Assembly: GCA_017399665.1 (NCBI GenBank)
Contig: JAFQBR010000098.1
Coordinates: 1-11,523 of the forward strand
Origin: Clostridia bacterium
Lineage (GTDB): Bacteria; Bacillota_A; Clostridia; Christensenellales; Borkfalkiaceae
DNA: 11,523 nt
Reading direction: 5' to 3'
The translations under genes and the position numbers were made by a program. How positions within the stretch are numbered: position 1 is the stretch's first letter; every line of letters starts with the position of its first letter. Of this stretch, positions 1 to 6,084 are shown piece by piece. The notes under the pieces were generated by a model. It ran no database searches. It worked only from the letters and a program-made list of their open reading frames with translations, and was not told the DNA's origin.

Positions 1-719
1 TTAGTAAGCTTGCTTACGTATGTATTATCACAGTTAGATACTGATAATGCATAATACCCTACCCAACCGTTTGAAGAAGAACCTTTTGTTACCGTTATAT
101 GGCTTGATTTATTTATTACTTCAACAAGTTTATAGCAAGCATTGAACGCATAATTACCAATAGAAGTTACGCTATCACCTATTACTACTGACGTTAAACC
201 GCAACCAGCGAACGCATAATAACCAATAGAAGTTACGCTATCGGGGATTACTACGCTTGTCAAACTCTCGCACTCCAAGAACGCAGCCCAGCCAATAGAA
301 GTTACGCTAGCACCTATTTCTACTGACGTTAAACTATCGCAATTACGGAACGCCATATAACCAATAGAAATAACTGAATCGGGTATGTCTACTGACATTA
401 AACTACTGCAGTCCTCGAACGCAGAATCACCAATAGAAGTAACTGAGTCGGGTATTACTACTGACGTTAAACTATCACACCAAGAGAACGCACCATCACC
501 AATAGAAGTTACCGGTAGGTCGTTGTAAGTAGGTGGTATAATTATTTTTTCACCTTTAGCATCACCTATACCAACAACCTCATATTCTTCTTTACCAGAA
601 ATTTTTTGGTATTCTAAGCCTTCGATGTATTCTTTTTTACCAGACGAAGAACAGGAACACAGCAAAGATAAACTTGCAATTAGTAAAAGAATAAAGGTAA
701 TTAATAATTTTTTCTTCAT
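1..719 (-). CDS. BspA-like leucine-rich-repeat surface lipoprotein, 3' end outside window
   Basis: An open frame runs from ATG at 719 down to base 1 without a stop, giving 239 codons, so the C-terminus is missing. The N-terminus is a lipoprotein signal: MKKK, a hydrophobic run, then cysteines at 21 and 23 (L-C-S-C is the better lipobox), followed by a Ser-rich stretch. Residues about 70-207 are LRR_5 (BspA/Treponema-type) repeats of 23 residues with the pattern SLTSVVIPDSVTSIGxxAF. A non-repeat segment beginning LVEVINKSS follows, which is common after such repeats. AAGGAG at 726-731 lies 6 bases before the ATG. LRR_5 proteins are typically surface-exposed and bind host or bacterial ligands; the ligand here cannot be told. 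The gene lies 96 bp downstream of the DUF4097-like gene on the same strand. Family call is firm, role is not. Confidence 0.9.
   Translation of the reverse strand, partial: MKKKLLITFILLLIASLSLLCSCSSSGKKEYIEGLEYQKISGKEEYEVVGIGDAKGEKIIIPPTYNDLPVTSIGDGAFSWCDSLTSVVIPDSVTSIGDSAFEDCSSLMSVDIPDSVISIGYMAFRNCDSLTSVEIGASVTSIGWAAFLECESLTSVVIPDSVTSIGYYAFAGCGLTSVVIGDSVTSIGNYAFNACYKLVEVINKSSHITVTKGSSSNGWVGYYALSVSNCDNTYVSKLT
157..512 (-). repeat. Tandem 69-bp repeats encoding the LRR_5 units
   Basis: The core CCAATAGAAGTTAC or close variants begin at 157, 223, 292, 361, 430 and 499. Successive spacings are 66, 69, 69, 69 and 69 bp. Each unit encodes one 23-residue leucine-rich repeat on the minus strand. The 66-bp unit has lost one codon in frame (C-G-L in place of the usual C-x-S-L). 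DNA-level identity between units is high in the TSIG-coding part, so unit gain or loss by slippage or recombination is plausible. Confidence 0.9.
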
Positions 720-725
720 AAATCA

Positions 726-731
726 CTCCTT
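726..731 (-). promoter_or_regulatory. Ribosome binding site of the BspA-like gene
   Basis: AAGGAG on the minus strand, 6 bases before the ATG at 719. It fixes the start of the partial leucine-rich-repeat gene. Confidence 0.8.
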
Positions 732-815
732 AAACATAAATTAATTTATTATTTTTTTTATTCAAGTGTTATTTTCTAGCCTTTGATAGGAAACAAACTC
801 TTTTATTTGTTCAAC

Positions 816-1571
816 TTAATTTTCTTGAAATTTTAAATTTATTGATCCAACGCCACCCTCAATCTCTATATGATTTTGACCTTTTTCGCTACCGCAAAAA
901 TGTGTAACAGGATTTCCATCTACCGTAATGCTACCAACACCTTTTTCAATATTAACTTTGTAATCTTCTTTGCTACCGATTAGCGTTACATTGGATTCCC
1001 CAACGCCAAATTTTAAATTGCTACCACCCAAAACAGCGGCGGTTAAATTCAATTCCCCCATTCCCATTTCAAGTGAAAGGTTATTGAGTGTACCGCTAAC
1101 AACAGTAATTTGTCCCGCGCCACCCTTAATATCTGCCTTAGTAGAAGCGTTAATGGATTCAAAGCGCACGTCGCCCGCGCCAAGTTTAAGTTCGATTGAG
1201 TTTGCAGACAAATTATCTACCGTCATTTTTGCTGCGCCAGTTGAAATATTTACGTTATCAAACACCATATCTTTGGGCACAGAAATAATTAAAATTGGAT
1301 TGTGATAATTACTATTTCCTTTTGCTGTATCCACAATTTTTAAAATGCCATTTTCTTCAGATACAGATAGATATTTTAAATTGCTTTCAACTAAAAATTC
1401 ATCTGCGCTTACAATTTTAAAATCAGCTGCGTTGATTTGAACGTTTAACGAATGAATTTCGCACGTTACTTCGTATGTTATTGTTTCATCTAAAACAGCG
1501 TCTTGCTTGCTACAACCAACAAAAAGAGCAAGTAATATTGTTGATATAATGACTGTGATAATTTTTTTCAT
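816..1571 (-). CDS. DUF4097-like beta-ladder lipoprotein
   Basis: A 251-residue predicted lipoprotein. The signal peptide is MKK, a hydrophobic run and the lipobox F-V-G-C with Cys20 as the likely lipidation site, so it should sit on the outer face of the membrane. From about residue 110 to the end there is a ladder of G-x-G turns (near residues 112, 131, 151, 170, 189, 211 and 240), each followed by a short beta strand such as SITV or SINL. This is typical of the right-handed beta-helix/adhesin-like DUF4097 family. The ATG at 1571 has TGAGG at 1580-1584, 8 bases upstream, and the stop is TAA at 816-818. DUF4097 proteins are often found near envelope-stress or GntR-type regulators, but no regulator is visible here. 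It is transcribed divergently from pyrH and may be co-transcribed with the downstream LRR gene. Biochemical function is unknown. Confidence 0.82.
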   Translation of the reverse strand: MKKIITVIISTILLALFVGCSKQDAVLDETITYEVTCEIHSLNVQINAADFKIVSADEFLVESNLKYLSVSEENGILKIVDTAKGNSNYHNPILIISVPKDMVFDNVNISTGAAKMTVDNLSANSIELKLGAGDVRFESINASTKADIKGGAGQITVVSGTLNNLSLEMGMGELNLTAAVLGGSNLKFGVGESNVTLIGSKEDYKVNIEKGVGSITVDGNPVTHFCGSEKGQNHIEIEGGVGSINLKFQEN

Positions 1572-1667
1572 TTTTCAAACCTCATTATTTTCCATAATTT
1601 TTATATAAGCAAAATATCGGTAAAATGGCGCAAAATAATATTTTGCCAACTTTTTTATTTTGCAATA

Positions 1668-1698
1668 TAGTGAAAATAATATAGTCATTATATCACTA
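1668..1698. promoter_or_regulatory. 31-bp inverted repeat, possible operator
   Basis: Outer arms TAGTGA (1668-1673) and TCACTA (1693-1698) and inner arms ATAAT/ATTAT form an almost perfect dyad centred near 1683. It covers the -10 element and the predicted start of the minus-strand promoter. A dimeric repressor binding here would block that promoter. The regulator is not encoded in the window. An AT-rich chance palindrome is the alternative. Confidence 0.4.
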
Positions 1699-1715
1699 AA
1701 TAAGCAAAATAGCAA
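1687..1715 (-). promoter_or_regulatory. Candidate promoter of the DUF4097-like gene
   Basis: On the minus strand, TTGCTA (1710-1715) is followed after exactly 17 bp by a perfect TATAAT (1687-1692). Transcription would start near 1680, giving a leader of roughly 110 bases before the ATG at 1571. The site overlaps the inverted repeat at 1668-1698. Confidence 0.55.
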
Positions 1716-1873
1716 TAGATAAATTCTTTGTTTTATTTTTATTATTAATAAAAAACAGGCAAAAAAATAACCTTTGGCGGTACAAAAAATAGCCGTTGTT
1801 AACAAATGGTAAACAAAAGGGGGATTTTTTTGCTTTTTTCTTGCTTTTTTGAGAAATTTTTATTTTTTTTGTA

Positions 1874-1902
1874 TTTACAAATATAAAATTATATTGTATA
1901 AT
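1874..1902 (+). promoter_or_regulatory. Promoter of the pyrH-frr-uppS-cdsA operon
   Basis: TTTACA (1874-1879), a spacer of exactly 17 bp, and a perfect TATAAT (1897-1902). Initiation would fall near 1909, leaving a leader of about 27 bases before the pyrH ATG. Its position also argues against any pyrH start further upstream. Confidence 0.8.
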
Positions 1903-1924
1903 AGTATACAGAAAAATTTGCTTT

Positions 1925-1930
1925 GGAGAG
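1925..1930 (+). promoter_or_regulatory. pyrH ribosome binding site, decides the start
   Basis: GGAGAG ends 5 bases before the ATG at 1936. A longer in-frame version starting at TTG 1849 would begin upstream of the promoter, so 1936 is preferred. Confidence 0.8.
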
Positions 1931-1935
1931 TACTT

Positions 1936-2643
1936 ATGACAGCTTTGTACAAAAGAGTGCTTATTAAAATAAGCGGTGAAGCGCTTGCTGGCGAAAAGGG
2001 CACGGGCTACGACGATAAGGTGCTAAAAGAGGTTGCTTTACAAATTAAACAGGCTACCGAGCTTGGCGCTGAGGTTAGTATTGTTGTTGGCGGTGGAAAC
2101 TTCTGGCGCGGTAGACAAAACCTAGATATGAACAGAAGCACGGCGGACTATATGGGTATGCTTGCAACAGTTATGAACTCACTTTGCTTGCAAGAAACCT
2201 TAATCGCAAACGGCGTTCCTGCAATAGTTCAAACATCTTTCCCGGTAATGCCACTTGCGCGCCCATTTGATAGAAGAGAGGCAGACGAAGCGCTTAAAAA
2301 CGGCAAGGTTGTTATTTTTGGCGGTGGTACGGGGCTACCCTATTTTTCTACCGACACAACCGCATCACTTCGCGCTTGCGAAATAGAGGCAGACCTACTT
2401 CTTCTTGCTAAGAACGTGGACGGTATTTACGATAGCGACCCCAAGATTAACAAGAACGCAAAGCGTTACGATAGTATCTCTTACGACGATATAATTAGCA
2501 AAAACTTAAAAGCAATGGATCTTTCTTCGGTAATAATGTGCAAAGAAAATAACCTTCCGGTGTTCGCATTTGCGCTACTTGAAAAGAACTCTATTGTTAA
2601 CGCGCTTACCAAAAAAGATTGCGTAGGCACTTGGATTAAGTAA
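1936..2643 (+). CDS. pyrH: UMP kinase (uridylate kinase)
   Basis: PyrH phosphorylates UMP to UDP with ATP in the cytoplasm, the bacterial-specific step of pyrimidine nucleotide synthesis. The family is a GTP-activated, UTP-inhibited homohexamer of the amino acid kinase fold. The 235 residues from ATG 1936 match the usual family length. Visible motifs in order are K-I-S-G-E-A-L near the N-terminus (phosphate binding), V-V-G-G-G-N-F-W-R-G, S-T-A-D-Y-M-G-M-L-A-T-V-M-N (the UMP-binding segment), the F-G-G-G-T-G-L-P-Y-F-S-T-D-T loop, and L-L-L-A-K-N-V-D-G-I-Y-D-S-D-P. The start follows GGAGAG and a strong promoter. It is the first gene of its operon; rpsB and tsf, which commonly precede it in Firmicutes, are absent here. 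frr follows after 69 bases that contain a weak AT-rich hairpin (2675-2690). Identification is secure. Confidence 0.98.
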   Translation: MTALYKRVLIKISGEALAGEKGTGYDDKVLKEVALQIKQATELGAEVSIVVGGGNFWRGRQNLDMNRSTADYMGMLATVMNSLCLQETLIANGVPAIVQTSFPVMPLARPFDRREADEALKNGKVVIFGGGTGLPYFSTDTTASLRACEIEADLLLLAKNVDGIYDSDPKINKNAKRYDSISYDDIISKNLKAMDLSSVIMCKENNLPVFAFALLEKNSIVNALTKKDCVGTWIK

Positions 2644-2712
2644 AAACTAACTTATAAACACTTTTAATATATTCGCTTAATAAAATAAGCAAAATCAAAG
2701 GAGAATTTAACT

Positions 2713-3288
2713 ATGGCAGCAGATATGGAAAAAATTGAAATGATACTAATGGAAAACGAAGAAAGACTAGAAAAAACTCTTAACGTTTTTAAGTCTGACC
2801 TTGTTATGATAAGAGTTGGCAGAGCTAACCCACACGTTTTAGATAGAGTTATTGTTGACTACTACGGCGTTCCCACACCTATTAACCAAGTGGGCAATAT
2901 GTCTGTTGTAGACGGTCAATGCCTTGTTGTTGCACCTTGGGATAAATCACTTTTAAAAGCTGTTGAAAAGGCTATTCAGGCTGCAAACATTGGTATTAAC
3001 CCCACTAACGACGGTAACGTTATTCGCCTTGTTTTCCCTGCTTTAACTGAAGAACGCAGAAAAGAGCTTGTTAAACAGGTTAAAAAGATGACTGAAGACG
3101 CTAAGGTTGCAACAAGAAATATCAGACGCGACACCTTAGATACTTTAAAGAAGCTTAAAAACGGCAAGGAAATTACCGAAGACGAACTTGCTGAATTTAC
3201 AGAAAGCGTTGAAGAAAGCGTAACACAATCTATTGCTAAAATAGAAAAGGCTTCTCAAGAAAAAGAAAAGGACGTTATGACTGTTTAA
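2713..3288 (+). CDS. frr: Ribosome recycling factor
   Basis: RRF works with EF-G in the cytoplasm to split post-termination ribosomes. The product is 191 residues, close to the usual 185. Characteristic stretches include V-G-R-A-N-P-H-V-L-D, the Y-Y-G-V-P-T-P-I-N-Q-V-G-N domain-junction segment, and a long charged helical C-terminal part with E-E-R-R-K-E-L-V-K-Q-V-K, A-K-V-A-T-R-N-I-R-R-D and the terminal helix rich in Glu and Lys. The ribosome site AAAGGAG at 2697-2703 precedes ATG 2713 by 9 bases. The stop codon overlaps the uppS start in a TAATG junction, so uppS is probably translationally coupled. Family identification is secure; nothing is unusual. Confidence 0.98.
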   Translation: MAADMEKIEMILMENEERLEKTLNVFKSDLVMIRVGRANPHVLDRVIVDYYGVPTPINQVGNMSVVDGQCLVVAPWDKSLLKAVEKAIQAANIGINPTNDGNVIRLVFPALTEERRKELVKQVKKMTEDAKVATRNIRRDTLDTLKKLKNGKEITEDELAEFTESVEESVTQSIAKIEKASQEKEKDVMTV

Positions 3289-3992
3289 TGGCTAAAATCG
3301 CTTTTGATAAAGTGCCACGCCACGTCGGTATTATTATGGACGGTAACGGCAGATGGGCTACTTTACATAAACACAAAAGAAGCTTCGGGCATAAAAGAGG
3401 CGCTCGAGCAATAAAGGACGTTGCTAAAACTCTCTTCGATAACGGTGTTGAGTTTCTTTCGCTATACGCTTTTTCTACCGAAAACTTCAACCGCCCCAAA
3501 AAAGAACAGGACTATTTATTCCGTTTGCTTAAAGAGGGCATTAAAAGATATGGGGAAGACTGCCTTAAACAAAAAGTGCGCCTTGTTATTTCCGGCGACC
3601 TAGACGTTTTTGATAAGGACTTAAAAGAGCTAATTTGTTCTTACGTTGAAAAAACGCAGGTCTATACTACCCCTGTTATGAATATTTGTTTAAGTTACGG
3701 GGCGAGACAAGAACTTTGTCGCGCCTTTAACCTTATGATTAAGGATAACGTTAGCGTTTGCGACGAACAGACTGTTGAAAAATATCTGTTTAACCAATTA
3801 CCGCCACTTGATCTTGTTATTCGTTCTGGCGGTGAGCAAAGACTTTCTAACTTTATGCTTTGGCAGGCAAGCTATGCCGAACTTTATTTTACTGACCTTT
3901 TATGGCCTGATTTTGGCAAGGAGGAAACGCTGAACGCGCTTAGCTGGTTTGCTTCCCGTAAGCGCCGTTTCGGCAAGGTTGATAATGCTTAA
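3288..3992 (+). CDS. uppS: Undecaprenyl diphosphate synthase (cis-prenyltransferase)
   Basis: UppS condenses farnesyl diphosphate with eight isopentenyl diphosphates to give the C55 lipid carrier for peptidoglycan and wall polymers. The 234-residue product has all hallmarks: H-V-G-I-I-M-D-G-N-G-R-W-A with catalytic Asp18, R-S-F-G-H-K-R-G, F-S-T-E-N-F-N-R-P, the Y-G-A-R-Q-E-L segment, and the C-terminal R-S-G-G-E-Q-R-L-S-N-F followed by Y-A-E-L-Y-F, whose Glu is the magnesium ligand in characterised enzymes. The ATG shares its A with the frr stop. The 3' end overlaps cdsA by 8 bp. It is the canonical enzyme of the pair in this window; the divergent homologue is at 9023-9673. Confidence 0.97.
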   Translation: MAKIAFDKVPRHVGIIMDGNGRWATLHKHKRSFGHKRGARAIKDVAKTLFDNGVEFLSLYAFSTENFNRPKKEQDYLFRLLKEGIKRYGEDCLKQKVRLVISGDLDVFDKDLKELICSYVEKTQVYTTPVMNICLSYGARQELCRAFNLMIKDNVSVCDEQTVEKYLFNQLPPLDLVIRSGGEQRLSNFMLWQASYAELYFTDLLWPDFGKEETLNALSWFASRKRRFGKVDNA

Positions 3993-4800
3993 AAGAACTA
4001 TTACAGGCGCTGTTTTGGTTGCACTTTGCGTAGGCTTTTTCTTTTTAAGAACTTTAAATAGCGCATTCTTTCACATACTTATTTCTTTAATCGCTTTAAT
4101 TGGTACAATTGAGGCGGTTTTAATTACAGGCGAAAAAACAAGCTTTTTTCAAAAAATAATTAGCGTGCTTTGCTCTTTTTGCGTTTGCCTGTTCTTTTAT
4201 TTGTTTAAAGAAACAGGCGCGCTTATAAGCCTTTGCGTGTTTGTTATAGCGCAGTTTTTTTACCCTGTTTTTACACGCGGAAATGCTAAGCTTGAAAGCG
4301 TTGCGGTAGCTATTTTTACCTGTGTTTATCCTTCTGCTTTACTTATTCCGCTTATGATGACTAACACCTTAGGCAAAATTTCTACCTTTGCGCTTATTCT
4401 TACTTTTGTTATTTCACCCTGCGCAGACGTATTCGCTTACCTTGTTGGCAGAACCTTTAAGGGTAAGAAATTATGCCCCGAAATTAGCCCAAACAAAACA
4501 ATAAGTGGGGCTATAGGCGGTTTAATAGGCGGTATGGTGGGTAGCATTGTGGTTTATGCGCTAACAAAAAACACCTTTACTTATCACCTTTCAACAAACC
4601 CTTTCGTGTACTTTGCGCTAGTAGGTCTTTTGGCTTCTTGCCTAACCGAAATTGGCGACTTGGTTGAAAGTTATATTAAACGTTCCTTTGGTGTAAAAGA
4701 TTCCGGCAAAATTTTCCCCGGCCACGGCGGTATGCTTGACCGCTTTGACGGTTTGATTTTTGCTTCCGTATTTATTTATTTTGTAGTCGCTTTATTTTAA
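3985..4800 (+). CDS. cdsA: Phosphatidate cytidylyltransferase (CDP-diglyceride synthase)
   Basis: CdsA is a polytopic membrane enzyme that converts phosphatidic acid and CTP into CDP-diacylglycerol, the branch-point of phospholipid synthesis. The 271-residue product begins M-L-K-R-T and shows multiple hydrophobic membrane segments, including ones near residues 8-40, 58-95, 105-125, 133-155, 175-193 and 207-223. The family signature is complete at residues 229-255: S-x-I-K-R-x4-K-D-S-x2-I-F-P-G-H-G-G-M-x-D-R-F-D, which supplies metal- and phosphate-binding residues. ATG 3985 is chosen because AAGG (3975-3978) lies 6 bases upstream and the overlap with uppS is then 8 bp. A longer TTG start at 3949 would overlap uppS by 44 bp and has no better ribosome site. 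The 135-base gap that follows marks the end of this tight cluster. Confidence 0.96.
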   Translation: MLKRTITGAVLVALCVGFFFLRTLNSAFFHILISLIALIGTIEAVLITGEKTSFFQKIISVLCSFCVCLFFYLFKETGALISLCVFVIAQFFYPVFTRGNAKLESVAVAIFTCVYPSALLIPLMMTNTLGKISTFALILTFVISPCADVFAYLVGRTFKGKKLCPEISPNKTISGAIGGLIGGMVGSIVVYALTKNTFTYHLSTNPFVYFALVGLLASCLTEIGDLVESYIKRSFGVKDSGKIFPGHGGMLDRFDGLIFASVFIYFVVALF

Positions 4801-4875
4801 GCAAGACTAACCGTTTGTAAAATTGTAAAAAAGGCAAAAACCTTTAATTATGTTGTAAATTTATTTATACTTAAT

Positions 4876-4904
4876 TTGTTTTTTGCATAAAATAAGAATA
4901 TATC
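4876..4904 (+). promoter_or_regulatory. Weak candidate promoter of dxr-rseP
   Basis: TTGTTT (4876-4881) and TATATC (4899-4904) are separated by 17 bp in the gap after cdsA. Matches to consensus are modest (3/6 and 4/6). An alternative is TTTAAT (4843-4848) with TATACT (4866-4871), also with 17 bp. The AT-rich context makes chance matches likely, and read-through from the pyrH operon is equally possible. Confidence 0.3.
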
Positions 4905-4910
4905 ATTTTA

Positions 4911-4924
4911 GGGGCTTTAGCCCC
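4911..4924 (+). promoter_or_regulatory. Perfect GC hairpin in the dxr leader
   Basis: GGGGC (4911-4915) and GCCCC (4920-4924) pair perfectly around a TTTA loop, ending 11 bases before the dxr ATG at 4936. It has no T-tract, so it is not an intrinsic terminator. The only purine-rich ribosome-site-like sequence, AGGGG at 4910-4914, lies in the 5' arm. Pairing could therefore affect translation of dxr. Confidence 0.5.
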
Positions 4925-4935
4925 ATTTGGTTATT

Positions 4936-6084
4936 ATGAAAAAAATTGCATTACTAGGCTGTACGGGGTCGATTGGCAGACAGGTGCTTGAGGTTGTTGA
5001 CCGCCACAGCGATAAATTTAAAATTGTTTCACTTTGCTGTAACTCTAACGTAAAGCTTTTAAAAGAGCAAATTGCAAAGTATAAGCCAGAGGTTGTTGGG
5101 CTTTCTAACCCTGAAAAGGCAAGCGAAATCACCGCTCTTCCAAGCGGAACTACCCTTTATACAGGCGAAAACGCACTTCTTCATTGCGTTCTTCCCCAAG
5201 CTGATATAGTTGTAGTCGCAGTTGTGGGATTTTGCGGGCTTTCAAGCGTTATTCAAGCTTGCAAAATGGGCAAAGTTATTGCCCTTGCCAATAAGGAAAG
5301 CTTGGTTGCCGGCGGAGAAATTGTAACTAAACTTGCAAAAGAGCACGGCGCAACTATAATTCCTGTGGACAGCGAGCATTCCGCTATTTGGCAGTGCTTA
5401 CACCACAACAGCCAAACCCCCTTTAAAAAGATTTTATTAACGGCTTCTGGCGGTGCGCTTCGCAACACACCGATAAGCGAGCTAGAAAAGGTTACCCCCG
5501 AAATGGCGCTTAACCACCCCACTTGGCAAATGGGCGCAAAGATTACCGTTGACTGTGCAACCATGATGAACAAAGGGCTTGAGGTTATGGAGGCTATGTG
5601 GCTTTTTGACTGCGCGGTAGATAAAATACAAGTGGTAATTCATCCGCAAAGTGTTATACATTCTATGGTTGAATATGCCGATAACGCGCTTATTGCCCAA
5701 CTTAGCAACCCCTCTATGGATATTCCCATTCAGCTAGCGCTAAGCTACCCGGAAAGAATTGAAAGCGGAACTACCCCACTTGACTTTTCACTTTTAACAC
5801 TTAATTTTTCTGCACCCGACTTTGACCGCTACCCCTGTTTAAAGCTTGCGCTTGAGGTTGCAAAAATGGGCAAGAACTTCCCATGCGCGTTGAGCGGAGC
5901 AAACGAAGAAGCTGTTAGCCTGTTTTTAAGCGGAAAAATTAAATTTACTCAAATTGAAAAATACGTGCGCTATGCTGTTGAAAACACCAAAGAGCTTGCG
6001 CCCACTTACGAAAATCTTGTAATTACTAACGACAGAGCAAGAGCGCTTGTTCTAACGGCATATAAGGAGAATAAAATTGACTAA
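4936..6084 (+). CDS. dxr: 1-deoxy-D-xylulose 5-phosphate reductoisomerase
   Basis: Dxr (IspC) converts DXP to 2-C-methyl-D-erythritol 4-phosphate with NADPH and a divalent metal, the committed step of the MEP route to IPP, the substrate of UppS. The 382 residues from ATG 4936 fit the family. Visible features are the nucleotide-binding G-C-T-G-S-I-G (from Gly8), A-L-A-N-K-E-S-L-V, metal ligands Asp145 and Glu147 in V-D-S-E-H, the flexible-loop segment H-P-T-W-x-M-G, M-M-N-K-G-L-E with Glu216 as third metal ligand, and I-H-P-Q-S-V-I-H-S-M-V. The ribosome site before the ATG is poor (only TTTGG) and a GC hairpin lies immediately upstream. An in-frame TTG at 4927 is possible but less likely. The 3' end overlaps rseP by 8 bp. 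Confidence 0.97.
   Translation: MKKIALLGCTGSIGRQVLEVVDRHSDKFKIVSLCCNSNVKLLKEQIAKYKPEVVGLSNPEKASEITALPSGTTLYTGENALLHCVLPQADIVVVAVVGFCGLSSVIQACKMGKVIALANKESLVAGGEIVTKLAKEHGATIIPVDSEHSAIWQCLHHNSQTPFKKILLTASGGALRNTPISELEKVTPEMALNHPTWQMGAKITVDCATMMNKGLEVMEAMWLFDCAVDKIQVVIHPQSVIHSMVEYADNALIAQLSNPSMDIPIQLALSYPERIESGTTPLDFSLLTLNFSAPDFDRYPCLKLALEVAKMGKNFPCALSGANEEAVSLFLSGKIKFTQIEKYVRYAVENTKELAPTYENLVITNDRARALVLTAYKENKID
6064..6069 (+). promoter_or_regulatory. rseP ribosome binding site, supports a TTG start
   Basis: AAGGAG lies inside the end of dxr, 7 bases before TTG 6077. The first ATG in the frame comes only at codon 30, just before the zinc-binding motif and within the first membrane segment, so it cannot be the start. 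Confidence 0.8.

Larger units (their letters stand above)
1572..1935. other. Divergent intergenic region between DUF4097-like gene and pyrH
   Basis: This AT-rich stretch of 364 bases contains a minus-strand promoter with an overlapping inverted repeat (1668-1715), a perfect palindrome TTGTTAACAA at 1796-1805, and the pyrH promoter at 1874-1902. An open frame of 76 codons on the minus strand (1575-1805) has a composition following the AT bias, contains the promoter, and has no convincing ribosome binding site, so I do not regard it as a gene. No rRNA or tRNA is seen. Confidence 0.6.

Noticed and set aside
157..512. CRISPR array
   Set aside because: The repeats are 66-69 bp, directly adjacent without unique spacers, and encode in-frame leucine-rich repeats.
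970..1305. 111-codon plus-strand open frame
   Set aside because: It is antisense within the DUF4097-like gene, which has a clear lipoprotein signal and repeat pattern.
1575..1805. 76-codon minus-strand open frame upstream of the DUF4097-like gene
   Set aside because: It contains the promoter and inverted repeat, has AT-driven Lys/Ile/Phe/Tyr composition, no ribosome site and no recognisable domain.
1849..1935. N-terminal extension of pyrH from TTG 1849
   Set aside because: The promoter at 1874-1902 lies inside it and the UMP kinase family begins at the ATG 1936, which has GGAGAG upstream.
2675..2690. GCTTA/TAAGC hairpin between pyrH and frr as a terminator
   Set aside because: The stem is only 5 bp, mostly A/T, and is followed by A-rich rather than T-rich sequence; read-through into frr is expected.
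3949..3984. N-terminal extension of cdsA from TTG 3949
   Set aside because: It would overlap uppS by 44 bp without a better ribosome site; the hydrophobic N-terminus M-L-K-R-T-I from ATG 3985 is typical of CdsA.
4831..4846. AAAGG/CCTTT hairpin after cdsA as a terminator
   Set aside because: A 5-bp weak stem followed by TAATTATG, with no sustained T-tract.
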